Source of the DNA: Linyphia triangularis
Lineage: Eukaryota > Arthropoda > Arachnida > Araneae > Linyphiidae
Assembly (NCBI GenBank): GCA_963978545.1
Contig: CAXBTE010000018.1
Span: forward strand, 1 to 64,000
Direction: 5' to 3'
Length of the DNA: 64,000 nucleotides
The first letter of the stretch is position 1; each line of letters begins with the position of its first letter. Of this stretch, positions 11,327-20,923 are shown in pieces. The position numbers were made by a program, and so were the translations under genes. A model generated the notes under the pieces. It made no database searches. It worked only from the letters and a program-made list of their open reading frames with translations, and was not told the origin of the DNA.

Positions 11327-12018
11327 CAGTGTTAGCCACTACGCTGCCCGTGGACCGGATTTGGCATGCGATATGGTGCGGTCTGCCGGCACCATAGAAG
11401 ATAACAAAAATCAAATTTCATGGTATGCACTTTTTTTACATAATTTTAATTTATCCGAAATAATGTGTTAATTATGTAGAAATGTTCTCCACAACGTGCT
11501 TGAAGAAACTATATGAAGAAGATTTCAGAAAGGTGGGTTCCATCAAGAATAAATATAGGAATTACTTAACTGAATCTTATTTGGATAATTTATTTAAATT
11601 GATCGCAAAAAATATCCCGAAAGATATCGACTATCATAAAATAAACTGAACGATTTCAACTGCCGCCGTCTCACAATTGAAATCGACTAAAACGTAGTAA
11701 TCTGGGAGTACAGTTTAAGTACATTTATTACAAGTTAGGTCAAGTTGCATTGTAACATTGAAACAATAGATTCACTTCCTTTTTAGACTTTGATTTACTA
11801 ATAATGAATACAATTATTTCTTTAATTATTTGGGGAAAAAAATACAATTTGTATTTGATTAAGGTAGAAGAATTAATATTTTTTCCAGTTTTCTGAAATG
11901 CCATGTATTGTAGAATCGATAATAATTAAAGGTACATATCTATTTTGGTGTATCCGGTTCGCAAAAAGATCCAACATAAGTCACCTGGCCTGTCTTTAAA
12001 AGTTAGTGTCGAACACTG
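11327..12018 (+). mobile_element. hAT-family deletion derivative, nested
   Basis: The termini CAGTGTTAGCCACTA and, on the other strand, CAGTGTTCGACACTA agree at 13 of 15 positions. The 8-bp duplication atctagaa flanks it exactly (11319-11326 and 12019-12026). CAG-type ends and an 8-bp duplication are hallmarks of hAT transposons. The interior retains the end of a transposase frame (11482-11649), so this is an internally deleted autonomous element. It inserted into the CAGGG-type element around it. Confidence 0.9.
11482..11649 (+). pseudogene. hAT transposase C-terminal remnant
   Basis: A 55-codon frame from ATG to TGA lies inside the hAT derivative. Residues around VGSIKNKYRNYLTESYLDNL match the pattern at the end of hAT transposases, where a Cys-containing strand is followed by basic residues, R-x-x-L-T, and a Leu-rich helix of the dimerisation region. 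A Cys lies about 15 residues before this motif, as in the family. The RNase-H-like catalytic core is absent, so it cannot be an active transposase. The recognition rests on motif pattern only. Confidence 0.6.
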
Positions 12019-12026
12019 ATCTAGAA
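12019..12026 (+). repeat. 8-bp target duplication, right, of the hAT element
   Basis: atctagaa, partner of 11319-11326. Confidence 0.88.
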
Positions 12027-12209
12027 TTATTAAAAAAGAATTCATAGGTATGTTTAAATGTTAATGGTGAAATTTTTTATTTATCTTTTGTATTTTTATG
12101 TCTAAAGTATGTAATTTTGGAAAGTCTTTGAATTTTTTTCTTCAATAAGTGTGGGAACCCTGATGAATATGTAAATGCAATATGTTTGTGACCTAAACTT
12201 TTTTTCCAG

Positions 12210-12316
12210 GCAGTAGCACTGCAAGAGTTGAAGAATATTCTCTTATGGGTTACTGTTTGTGTTGCCTATTTTGTTTTCTGAAATGGATCACCATTTGTTT
12301 GAAGTTATGTTTATGA
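12210..12316 (+). CDS. Candidate alternative last exon of enabled
   Basis: A strong acceptor (CTTTTTTTCCAG, ending at 12209) is followed by an open frame entered after two bases. This is exactly the phase left by the exon ending at 4620. Spliced there, it would replace the last nine residues by GSSTARVEEYSLMGYC and a Cys/hydrophobic tail ending KLCL with TGA at 12314-12316. The tail resembles a membrane-associating or palmitoylated end, but I recognise no family. It could equally be a chance acceptor and open frame; only transcripts would decide. Confidence 0.22.
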
Positions 12317-13055
12317 GTATATTTCCAGTCTATTTTTCAAAAGACACTTTCTGTAAACATTTGACAAACTTGATACTTTTCTCTCATAAACCTGAATTTT
12401 TAAATTTGTTAACCTTTAAAAGCAAACATTAGTATTTCATTAACCTATTTACTTGTGTCATTTATTTTTATTGAATTAAGTTAGGAGTATATTATTTTAA
12501 GAGTGATCTTGTGCTCTTAACAATATACCAAGTCACTGCATTTTTCCAATCAAAATATTTAGTGAAATGTTTCTATAAAATGCTATTTTTATAAATGCAT
12601 ATTTACAGGAATGGATTTTTAATTTTAACAATAATTAAGATAAGTAGTACTATCTTAGTGGCAGATCAAGGAACCTTATAACAGAACAATAATTTAAATG
12701 ATGGTTGGCCTATTTACAATGATTGATAATTTGCTGCTTGTTTTAATTTCAAATTTTGCAGTTTTAATTTGATGTATTTTTTCTTGTAAAATGTAGTGTT
12801 ATTTAATGACTTATATGAGTAGAGAACAATTGTTAAGGGCGTACTGGCCATAGAGTTGTCCTGTGTAATCACTGAGCAGGTCAGTGTCTGTAAAAAATGG
12901 TCTGGTACCAGAGTTTTTTTTTTTAATTTTCAAAGTTTTTTTTTTTTTTAATATAAGTATTTGCTTTCATAAAGTTTTTTTTTTAAAACTCCAATGCTTT
13001 CAAATCCCAATCACTGTCATCAGTTATGTATCGAAATTAATTATTAAATAAAATG
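12317..13055. other. AT-rich DNA without recognisable features
   Basis: Only short T runs (near 12916-12924, 12938-12950 and 12976-12984) stand out. No exon or element ends supported. Confidence 0.55.
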
Positions 13056-13059
13056 TATT

Positions 13060-13345
13060 AATTTTTTATAACCATTGAATCATTAAAATTAGTTATTCAA
13101 TTAATCATTAAAATTAATTTTTAAATAACCATTAATATTATTTGTATATTTTCTAAAATTACTTATTTAATTAATCATTAAAATTAATTGTATATTTACT
13201 AAAATTAATTATTTAATTAATCATTAAAATTAATTGTATATTTACTAAAATTAATTATTTAATTAATCATTAAAATTAACTGTATATTTACTAAAATTAA
13301 TTATTTAATTATTGAAATTAATTATTAAAATCAATTATTTAAATG
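13060..13345. repeat. AT-rich tandem repeat, 46-bp period
   Basis: The core words TATATTTACTAAAATTAATT and TTAATCATTAAAATTAA recur every 46 bases; TATATTTACT starts at 13191, 13237 and 13283. Outer copies are more degenerate on both sides, as is typical of a small satellite. Confidence 0.85.
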
Positions 13346-14201
13346 ACTATTGGAATTATTTTATTATTAACAATTATTATTAAATTTTTCGATTATATCG
13401 AAAATTTTGGTCGCCATAAATCTAAATTCTCCAGGCTGACTTTTTGTTCCAATACGCCTGTGACAATTGTAATGAATACTGACATTATTTTGTTTGAATC
13501 TCAATCAAATTTTACTTGGAATTAGAACACAAGATTTATATAGTATTGGCCAATATGTATCATTCTATATTTATATGTAAAGTTTAGTTTCATTTGTATT
13601 GCTCTATTTATTTTATAGACTTAGGCTTTATTATGCAACTTTCATTTGTAACATTGCTAAAAATGTCACAGCGTTGTTAACTCTCTCTTGCAGGCCAAGG
13701 GACTTGAATTTCTAATTTTAGCACAGTGTAAATTTCGTGAAATAAAAAGCAAATGCAGTCATTTTCTTTTTTAATTTATGTGGTCTATGTAATGTGTGAT
13801 GGCCTTTATAAATCGAGATTATTTTTAGTTTTTACTTTGGTTTGGTGCTGTTACTTTTCTCTGTATATATATTTCAAACCTTTTGCCTATTTTGCTGCAA
13901 TATTTATTATGTTTCATAATGGATATCAATTGGAAATTATCACAGAATGTGAAGCAACATTCTTGATGATAGATGGAGAAGGTAGTGTTATTGTATGTAA
14001 TTTAATATTGTGTTATGTGTCTTGCACAAGAATGTGTCCCAAAGCTTACTTTGAGTATTGGAAAACACAGATGAAAACAATCTACACATGTATATATTTA
14101 GATAGAAATACTCAACATATTTGATATGTATATTTTTTCACACTTCCAGTGGTATATATTTCCTTTCATCTCTACTTCATATGTGATGTGCAAAGTAAAT
14201 G
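13346..14201. other. AT-rich DNA without supported gene
   Basis: A 123-codon frame at 13753-14124 is rich in Phe, Tyr, Ile and Cys in the way AT-rich noncoding DNA produces. It shows no domain or splice context, so I do not call it a gene. Confidence 0.5.
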
Positions 14202-15119
14202 TAGTCGAGCATCGATTAGCGGCAAAGCCAAATCCAATCAACCCAAATGGTGGTTAACCAAAATCGTTCCAGTTGACAAATTGAAATTTTAAAACTTTTC
14301 TAAACTTTAGCCCTACTTTTAAAAAACTTTTTACATTAAGTAAGGTATTTGTAAAATATGGTACCAAGTGTTATTTTTTCAGGGACGATGTTTTTCCGCT
14401 TTTGATGATGCAATTACCTCTTTTTCATCTTTTTGTTTCTGTTTCAAGGATCTGCGTTTTTTCCTGTCAGGATCAGTTTTCCCCTTGAAAGGTATTCCTT
14501 TTCTCATGTCTGGACAAAAGATTTTGATGCTTTGCTTCCCTTACATCACATACATGTTTCCTCATTGATTATTTCACAAGCGGACCAGAATACACTTCGG
14601 TTGTGATTGGTTTCAAATGGCTCTGGCCTTCTACTATTTTGACTGAAATTTGGAGAATATTAGAGGACTATGCTTTAAGAACAATATGTGGCACACGTTT
14701 TTTCTTAAATATTTGAAATGCAATTATTATATAGTGTGAGAAATTTAATTATATCTTTAAAATTGATAAATTATCCCTTCCACATGTTTTTTTTAATCGA
14801 ATTTTCGGATATTGTCTTTTCCACAAGCATTTTTAGATATTGTTTTTTTTTTACATGCTTTTTTGATGAATTTTTTGATTTCCACCTTGATTCTTAAAAC
14901 ATTTTTTTCATATAAATTATGATACAAATGTTTTGCTCGCTTATGATTTCAGTTTTTTTGCTAATCTCATTCCTGTTTTTTAATATCACTGGTTTTTGTT
15001 TTGTATCACCTGCTCCTTGAACACTGATACGAGTTTTTTCCTGTAAATGGTCCAAAACATCGGCTATCAAACCTCCCCCCCCCCTCCCCCAGTTGTTTTG
15101 GATAATCGATGCTCTACTA
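14202..15119. mobile_element. pogo/Tigger-like DNA transposon remnant
   Basis: The left end TCGAGCATCGATTA is matched at the right end by TAATCGATGCTCTA, an inverted repeat resembling the CAGTAGAGCATCGATTATCC type found at pogo/Tigger termini. TA dinucleotides flank it, the target site of that superfamily. About 920 bases long, it is far too short for a full transposon, and no DDE transposase can be read. It includes a C-rich run near 15075-15090. Superfamily assignment is by termini only. Confidence 0.6.
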
Positions 15120-17110
15120 TAAAATGATAATATCAAGAGGCAAAATTTGAGTGACCTGCTGACCAGACTAATTATTTTGTTAAAATATTTAAACTAAAAG
15201 TTGATGTATATATTTTTTGCCTATTTGACTTTAAGTTTTCAGTAAGTGTTAATATATTGAAATGCAATCAAACTGAATGGCTTTTTTTGAATAAAGTAAA
15301 TCTACAGTAAGTTTTGTCGTTAAATACAAGGGGGGTCATTAAGGCTGTAATAAATAGTCAGCAGGAAAGTAGTTATTTATAAGTTTGGCTATTTAGAGCT
15401 AAAAAGCAACAAACATTTAGAAGGTTTTATTGCATGTTTCTAATATTCTGAAAAGCTGAAATGTATGTAGAAGCGTCTTATTAAAATCATTTGCGATATT
15501 TTGCCTATCCTTTTTTTTAACGTTTTAAATAGGTCGAACTTGTAAAAGTTTTTTCTCAAAATGAAGTGGGTTCTTAAGACAGTAGTATAGCTAAACAACT
15601 CTTTGGGAAAGTGATGCTTCTAAAAATTTTAAATCACTAAATGTATATGTTATAGGGAAAGCCTAAAGTTTAGTATTTGTGTAAAATGGCTCGGAATTCT
15701 TTTTAATTGTATAAGACGCTTTAGTTGCCTTATGTTACTTAATTGTTATTTGATCAGGGTGAATATGGATAACCATCAAATACCTGGAATTTTGGCAATT
15801 GGAAATTTTTTTACTATAAATCGGGGGGATTAAATTTTTACTATAAATTTGAACGTTAAAAACAAAACAAGAACTGCAACAAGAGCAAGAAACCTAATTT
15901 TTCTTTAATAAAAATAACTTTAAACAAATTCACTTTTTGTGTAATAAATTTTCTTAGAAGTGTAGTTTTTACATTTGCATTATTATATATAATAGTATCT
16001 TATTATCACGCACATCCTGTTGATGATAAGATACTACTAAATTTATATAGTAATGCATATGAAGAAAAATAACATAAGGAAAACTTTCTTGTTGTTAATG
16101 TAATGATCTTCAAATGATGAAACAGATGATACACAAATTATAAGCACTAATGATCCTTGTTTCCTCTACATTCTAGTAATTAATTATTAACAACTTAATT
16201 CAATGACATTTTAATGCTAACTTTTACAAAATGTTTTTAAATTATCACTTTTCTTAACTTTTTTTTAATTAGCTTGAGTAAAGTTGAGTTATTTTTTGCT
16301 TTATGTCAGTAGTAATTTCATACTATATACAACAAATCCACCTAAAAACTGAGTGAGCTTTATTGTAAATATAAAAGTTTAAAATAAACTAAAGATTTAA
16401 AATGAACGAAGATACTTATTTGTTTAGTTCAATTTACTATGTTTTAATCAAATGTGATCAGTCTTGTTATTCTTTTGTATATCTCAATTTTCGAATTTTT
16501 TTATATCGTTGGCATCACAGTTATTTATTTAGCTTTTTACTTATAAATATATAATTTTATCGCTTCATGGTATTATTGTTTCCCTAAAAAAATTGTTCCT
16601 ACTTCATTAGATACTGGAAATGTATAAACTGCAATTTAAAATATTCTTATATAAGTATAGAGTGAATGTTAGTGTATATGCTGTAGCAAAGTTTTATGGT
16701 TTCTATTGCAAGTTCGTTGTAACTAAGTTTATGTATTATGCCATGTTACTAATATGTTATGTGATTATAATCTTTTTTCAGCTATTACATTATATGTCAT
16801 ATAGCAAAATTTTGTAAAAATAAAACTTGAAACCAGTTTTTTTTTATCCTTGTTGTTTTGTCTGATGTGTGACCATTCCAAATAATCTCGCAAGTGCTTT
16901 ATTGTATTCCGATTAGGGATTTGTGAAGTCTGGTAACATTCAAAATTTATATATGAACCTTTTTCTGCAAGTTTTTCCTGATTAAACACTCTTTTATCCT
17001 TGTATTTTATATTTTGATTTCACTTTTAAGTAACTTTTATTTGATAACTTTCTTAACTAAAAATGAAATATATAATAAATGTGTGGAATGTCATTTTATG
17101 AAAGTGATAG
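15120..17110. other. AT-rich DNA, mostly featureless
   Basis: A short fragment near 15756-15850 (ACCATCAAATACCTGGAATT and repeated ACTATAAAT words) may be an eroded CAGGG-type element. An imperfect hairpin lies at 15993-16036. No exon supported. Confidence 0.5.
15993..16036. repeat. Short hairpin-forming inverted repeat
   Basis: TAGTATCTTATTATCA pairs with TGATGATAAGATACTA with one mismatch in a 16-bp stem around a 12-base loop. It is too short for a typical animal pre-miRNA and may be chance in AT-rich DNA. Confidence 0.5.
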
Positions 17111-17329
17111 AATAAGTCACATACACATATGACATTTGCTGTAATAATGGTTCAACTCGGAATGCACCATGCTTGTACAAAATTTGAGACATCAGACGAT
17201 TTCGTTGACTTTTTGTTTTGATGTGGCAAATATTTAGCAATAGATGGCGCTGCATATTAAAAGATCTCTTGAATTTGTTTAACCGGGATTTACAGGCAAA
17301 TGCCAGCCGATTGAAATGAAAATATTCAT
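17111..17329. repeat. Diverged dispersed repeat shared with the array unit (segment A)
   Basis: Aligns over about 220 bases with 20468-20689 in array unit 1 and its equivalents in later units. Shared words include GACATTTGCTG, CAGACGATTTCGTTGACTTT, AAGATCTCTTGA and TTGAAATGAAAATATTCA. Identity by eye is around three quarters, much lower than between array units. It is a dispersed, older repeat family, origin unknown. Confidence 0.75.
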
Positions 17330-17452
17330 CCTGACTATACAACAACAACTTTTGACCTCAGCAGCCAGGTCTGGCAATTTGTAAGGTCTGGTAAAGATGT
17401 CGAGGATTTGGAAGTAGATTTTATGGGTTTGGTAATTGGCGTTTTTTTGGCT

Positions 17453-17651
17453 ACTTAGCTCGTTTAACGACTTTATTCAAGCTCAAAATAGCAACAAATT
17501 TAAAAAGCGAAAAATTAACATAAATAGTGATAAAGTCTCTTCATCTGCAAATTCACTGTGTTCCAGAGAAAGCAGCAGCAGCAGAAGTTAAATCGAATTT
17601 CCCATTGCATCCTTTGGCACAGTGCCAGTTTCTTGTTCTTGTGTTGCTTTA
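17453..17651 (+). repeat. 199-bp block 97% identical to array unit segment B
   Basis: Aligns without gaps to 22366-22564 in unit 1 with six mismatches over 199 bases. It includes the AGCAGCAGCAGCAG run. In this location it leads directly into the DUF4817-type coding remnant, so it is probably the 5' noncoding part of that transposon family. Confidence 0.9.
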
Positions 17652-17699
17652 AGAATCAATTTGATTGAAATTTTTGTGGTGAAATAACGTATTGTTCTT

Positions 17700-18160
17700 T
17701 AAGCGAGCGTGCGTTACTTGGCAAAGTCTTTTACCCCAAACAGGGGAATTCGTCAGCTGTTCTTCGTGCTTTTAGGAAGCACACAAAAATGAGTACAGGT
17801 AACGGTCCTTTATCAGTTACCGGTTTAAAAATAAATGGCCCCAGAAATTTGAGAAAACAAGTTCTCTGAATGTTAAGCCAGGCAGAGGACGAAAACTCGT
17901 ACCATAGGATACAGTCGAATAACTTGCAACGGCGATTCTAGACAGTAAACAAGGCAATATCGTTGGCACTTCCAGCGGTCGTGGGGTAGCTCGAAATCTA
18001 GGCATGCCTTACAGTAAGGTATGGAAAATCTTATGAAGGATTATCCACTTCTATCAGTACAAGATTGGCAGTGTATACGAATTACTTACTGCACATCGAC
18101 CATGACAAGCGGGTAGGTTTTGCTCTCACCTTTCTTGCCAGAACTGCCGAATTTGGAACT
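17700..18160 (+). pseudogene. DUF4817-type transposase-like remnant
   Basis: Reading through frame changes and stops on the + strand gives GNSSAVLRAFRKHTKMSTG and GPLSVTGLK, then after a frameshift NVKPGRGRKLVP, then GRGVARNLGMPYSKVWKIL and HFYQYKIGSVYELLTAHRP. This order (helix-turn-helix with AVRAFR, then KPGRGRK, then S-x-RGVAR-x-L-x-x-P-x-S-x-V-x-x-IL, then the HFYPYKIQxVQEL-like block) is that of the DUF4817 N-terminal region of Tc/mariner-like elements abundant in arthropods. The catalytic domain is missing, and there are several stops and at least one frameshift. It lies about 0.6 kb left of the array edge. Confidence 0.8.
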
Positions 18161-18729
18161 GTAATATATTAAAAATTATTAAATTTCCTGTCTTATATTA
18201 AAAATATTAGCTAGGAAGGAAATAATTTGTACTTTCTAACGCTAACATTGAACAAGGGTTGGAAAATTTACTCTTATTTTAATAAATATTCTGCGACTTA
18301 GTTTTTTTTACTTGGAAGTAAGAGATAAAGTGAAGTAATAACTCAAAATTACATGCATAACTGTTTATTTAGATTTAAATTATGCTTCTAAATGTGCATA
18401 CGTTCATATTAAATTAATAGAGATCTTTAAAATGTTTTTGCTTTTTAAATAGCTTGTCTCTATATAAAAGAATAGAAATTTAACTTAAAGTTTCTCCAAA
18501 GCTAAAAGTTGAAGAGGCATAACAGCATTCGTCAATAAAAATACTTATATCTTTATACAAAGTAGTAAATACATTTTTATAGTAGTATGATATATATCAT
18601 ACATAGATTTAAATTTTAATTTGAAAACTTTAAATCACTTTTTCTCAGTGTCACTACATTTAAAGGTTAATGTTATTATTCTTTGGTAGTTTTTAGACAG
18701 ATTGAGTGCTTTTAAAAGTGGGGGGGATG
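18161..18729. other. Unique DNA flanking the array
   Basis: AT-rich, unrelated to the end of the array unit. The junction with unit 1 is sharp: the shared sequence begins at AATTTCAGTGG (18730), preceded here by a G run instead of the unit's CTATTATA. Confidence 0.7.
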
Positions 18730-18733
18730 AATT

Positions 18734-18972
18734 TCAGTGGTTTTGGAAGTGGGGAGACGCGTGGGTATGTTCTTGAAAAGTGAGGAGACGCGTCGAACCG
18801 CGTCTACCCACACTTCTACCACTAGCCACCCTGGGCATATAGCTATTCATGGCTTGTCTTAAGGAAGGTTTCATTGGATTAGAAGAGGCTACATTGTGGG
18901 TAGATTTCATTGGAAATTTTTTAAACACGGGATAAAACATGCTAGAAGCGCAAAATTTCGCCACTTTGTCTT
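18734..18972 (-). CDS. Candidate last exon of an unidentified - strand gene in each unit
   Basis: On the - strand, acceptor TTCTGCCTTTTAAG precedes an open frame of 78 codons plus stop (contains AKFCASSMFYPVFKKFPMKS and SLRQAMNSYMPRVASGRSVG). It starts after two bases of a split codon, matching the one base left by the candidate exon at 20150-20304. The stop lies four bases from the unit boundary. The frame is open in all ten units at offset 5-243. No domain recognised; the C-terminal part, from a GACGCGT-rich stretch, looks low-complexity. Near-identity of the units means openness is weak evidence for coding. Confidence 0.3.
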
Positions 18973-20149
18973 CTTAAAAGGCAGAATGTAAGACATTTCA
19001 GAACCAACCCATGATTCTCTTAATTTTCAAAGTTCATTATTAGTAAGGATCCACATCCGGAAGATTCCATTTCGTATTCCAGTGAACCTGAATACATGTA
19101 AGAGGCAATTTCCCCCCCCCCCCATAAACAGGATTACATTATAATGAAGTAAAATAACGAACCTCTTTTTGTCTGTGAAAAGAATAATTTATAAGCGCGT
19201 TATTATTATATATTTTAACTGCAATTTTTAATATTCAAATTGGATTCCTCGAAAAGTATTTATTACGAGTTAAAATAGGCAATTTATTTTCAAACATCTG
19301 AACAACGTGTATAGAAATCAACAATTTTAAATTTGCAAAAGCGGTTTTTAACATCTTGTTTTTTTAATCGATTAATAAAATGTTGTTTCGCTCCATATTA
19401 AAGAGATAACCATAGTATCATTGATTTGTGTACGATTCGATTTCAAGTTGCTGCGATTAGTTTCCAAGTTTGAATTAAAACTGAACATTTTATCATCCTT
19501 TTTTAAATCTTTCAAATTTGTTTTGTTTGTCCACAATCACTTACTAGTTTATAGGATTGTTTCAATCCTACTTAAAGCCCTTTATCCTAAGAGGCGTGGC
19601 AAACTATTTATGCTTCGATAAAAATGGGCACTTTATCCTGATTATATTCAGATTATTTTGAGATAATGTTTGATAATTTTTTTTTAAATAAATAAAATAG
19701 TTATTTCGATCAGGAAACAGTTTTTCTATAACTAAATTTCTCAAGCCTTGAATGGAAAAGTGAGGTTTAATAATTATGCGAAAATATGTCCTTTGTCTTT
19801 TATGTGGCGGCATCATCCCTCGTTGAGCTTATTGTTACACCTCTCTCTTTTTTATATACTACGACTGCTCTAATAGTACCATGGTAAATGTCAAGGTTTT
19901 AAGAGTTATCAATTACCCCGCGTAATCATTGTTTTTGCTTTTTAATGTAATCAAAACTTAACAAGATGTGTATTGCATTTGAAATAAGGTTGGTTTTCTT
20001 AAGAACCCAAGTTTTTTTTAAATTATAAATGCTACTACCACCACTACATTATTTTTAGTACAAATACATAAAAACACGGGAAATGCTGCTAAAGTTAAGA
20101 TCATACTTCATAGGATCATTTCTATAGTATGATTAGCGTGTTCACTCAC

Positions 20150-20304
20150 CGAACATCGCAGAAAACCCAACCACGATGATGTGAGATGGGGCTTCTGCCT
20201 GAGCGTGAAAGCGGCGAATCAACTGCTTGTCGGTTGCTTTGCCATTGATGATCGCACCTTTCTTTATTGTAAAGAGAGGATGGCAGGAACTCGATCTGAG
20301 TGGT
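20150..20304 (-). CDS. Candidate internal exon of an unidentified - strand gene in each unit
   Basis: On the - strand, acceptor TTTTATTAATTAG and a consensus donor TTCG|GTGAGT bound 155 bases. The frame contains LFTIKKGAIINGKATDKQLI and RRFHAQAEAPSHIIVVGFSA. Composition is much more protein-like than the surrounding DNA, and the donor is the best in the unit. The exon may begin further upstream, since the frame stays open to a TGA about 85 bases earlier. An overlapping frame, ATGGCACCGGG at 20422-20432 read on the - strand, gives a short MAPGILKFLTNN peptide that ends in a stop and may be a displaced start. Present at offset 1421-1575 in all units. No homologue recognised; could be a captured gene fragment. 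Confidence 0.35.
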
Positions 20305-20467
20305 CTAATTAATAAAAGATAAACATTCATTTGGGGCGAAGCTCTAGAAATTTGCTTTTCAACTTCGTCCCGTAGTGTTGACAAAGATTGCGTTGTTAGT
20401 CAAGAATTTTAAAATTCCCGGTGCCATTTTAGTAAAAGTAGTCGTTTTCACACTCACTGATTGAAAT

Positions 20468-20689
20468 AATAAGTCGCAGATAGATATGACATTTGCTGCA
20501 ATGACGGTTCAACTAGAAAGACGCAAATGGCTTGAACAAAGCTTATAAGGGATCAGACGATTTCGTTGACTTTTTATTTTGGTGTGGCAACAATTGAACA
20601 CTAGAGGACGCTGCATACGGAAAGATCTCTTGAGTTTGCTTTGCCATGATTTACAGGCATATGCGAGCCAATTGAAATGAAAATATTCA
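20468..20689. repeat. Segment A repeat within the array unit
   Basis: Partner of the diverged copy at 17111-17329. It contains the CGTTGACTTTTTATTTTGG and AGATCTCTTGAG words. Recurs once in every unit at the same offset. Confidence 0.75.
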
Positions 20690-20923
20690 ACTGGACTTGA
20701 TATCAGTTTTAGAACATGGAATTTTTGACATTCGCTCTTTCTTTGTCCCTAACTGATGGTGCTTGACAACTTTTTCCAGGCTTCCGGTATTATTTGCCAT
20801 ATTGAAAAAGTGATAAAATAGGGTATATTTGAAAAACATTGGACTTTAGGAGAAGTTACATTTTAGGATTCTCTTACTACCTGTTTAAATTTTGAACGGA
20901 CCTTCTTTTCTTTTTTTAGAGTC

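Larger units (their letters stand above)
11140..12162 (+). mobile_element. Inverted-repeat DNA element, GTTCCCAC subfamily, copy 3, interrupted by a hAT element
   Basis: The left end CAGGGCTCCCAC and right end GTGGGAACCCTG are inverted repeats with one change. Both flanks of the internal insert carry the family's Lys/Leu-like AT-rich words (CCTTAAATTTTTAA, CTTTGAATTTTTT). Removing the insert at 11327-12018 and its duplication leaves about 320 bases, somewhat shorter than copies 1 and 2. I do not see an exact target duplication around the outer element. Confidence 0.75.

Noticed and set aside
13753..14124. 123-codon open frame as a membrane protein gene
   Set aside because: Phe/Tyr/Ile/Cys-rich composition typical of AT-rich noncoding DNA; no domain, splice sites or repeats of known proteins.
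14894..15136. 80-codon - strand frame over the pogo-like remnant as a transposase
   Set aside because: No DDE or helix-turn-helix motif and it crosses the element terminus and the C run.
20186..20225. A U11-like snRNA start (GGGCTTCTG) next to U4
   Set aside because: Only a short word matches; no further U11 stems or Sm site follow, and it lies in the candidate exon.
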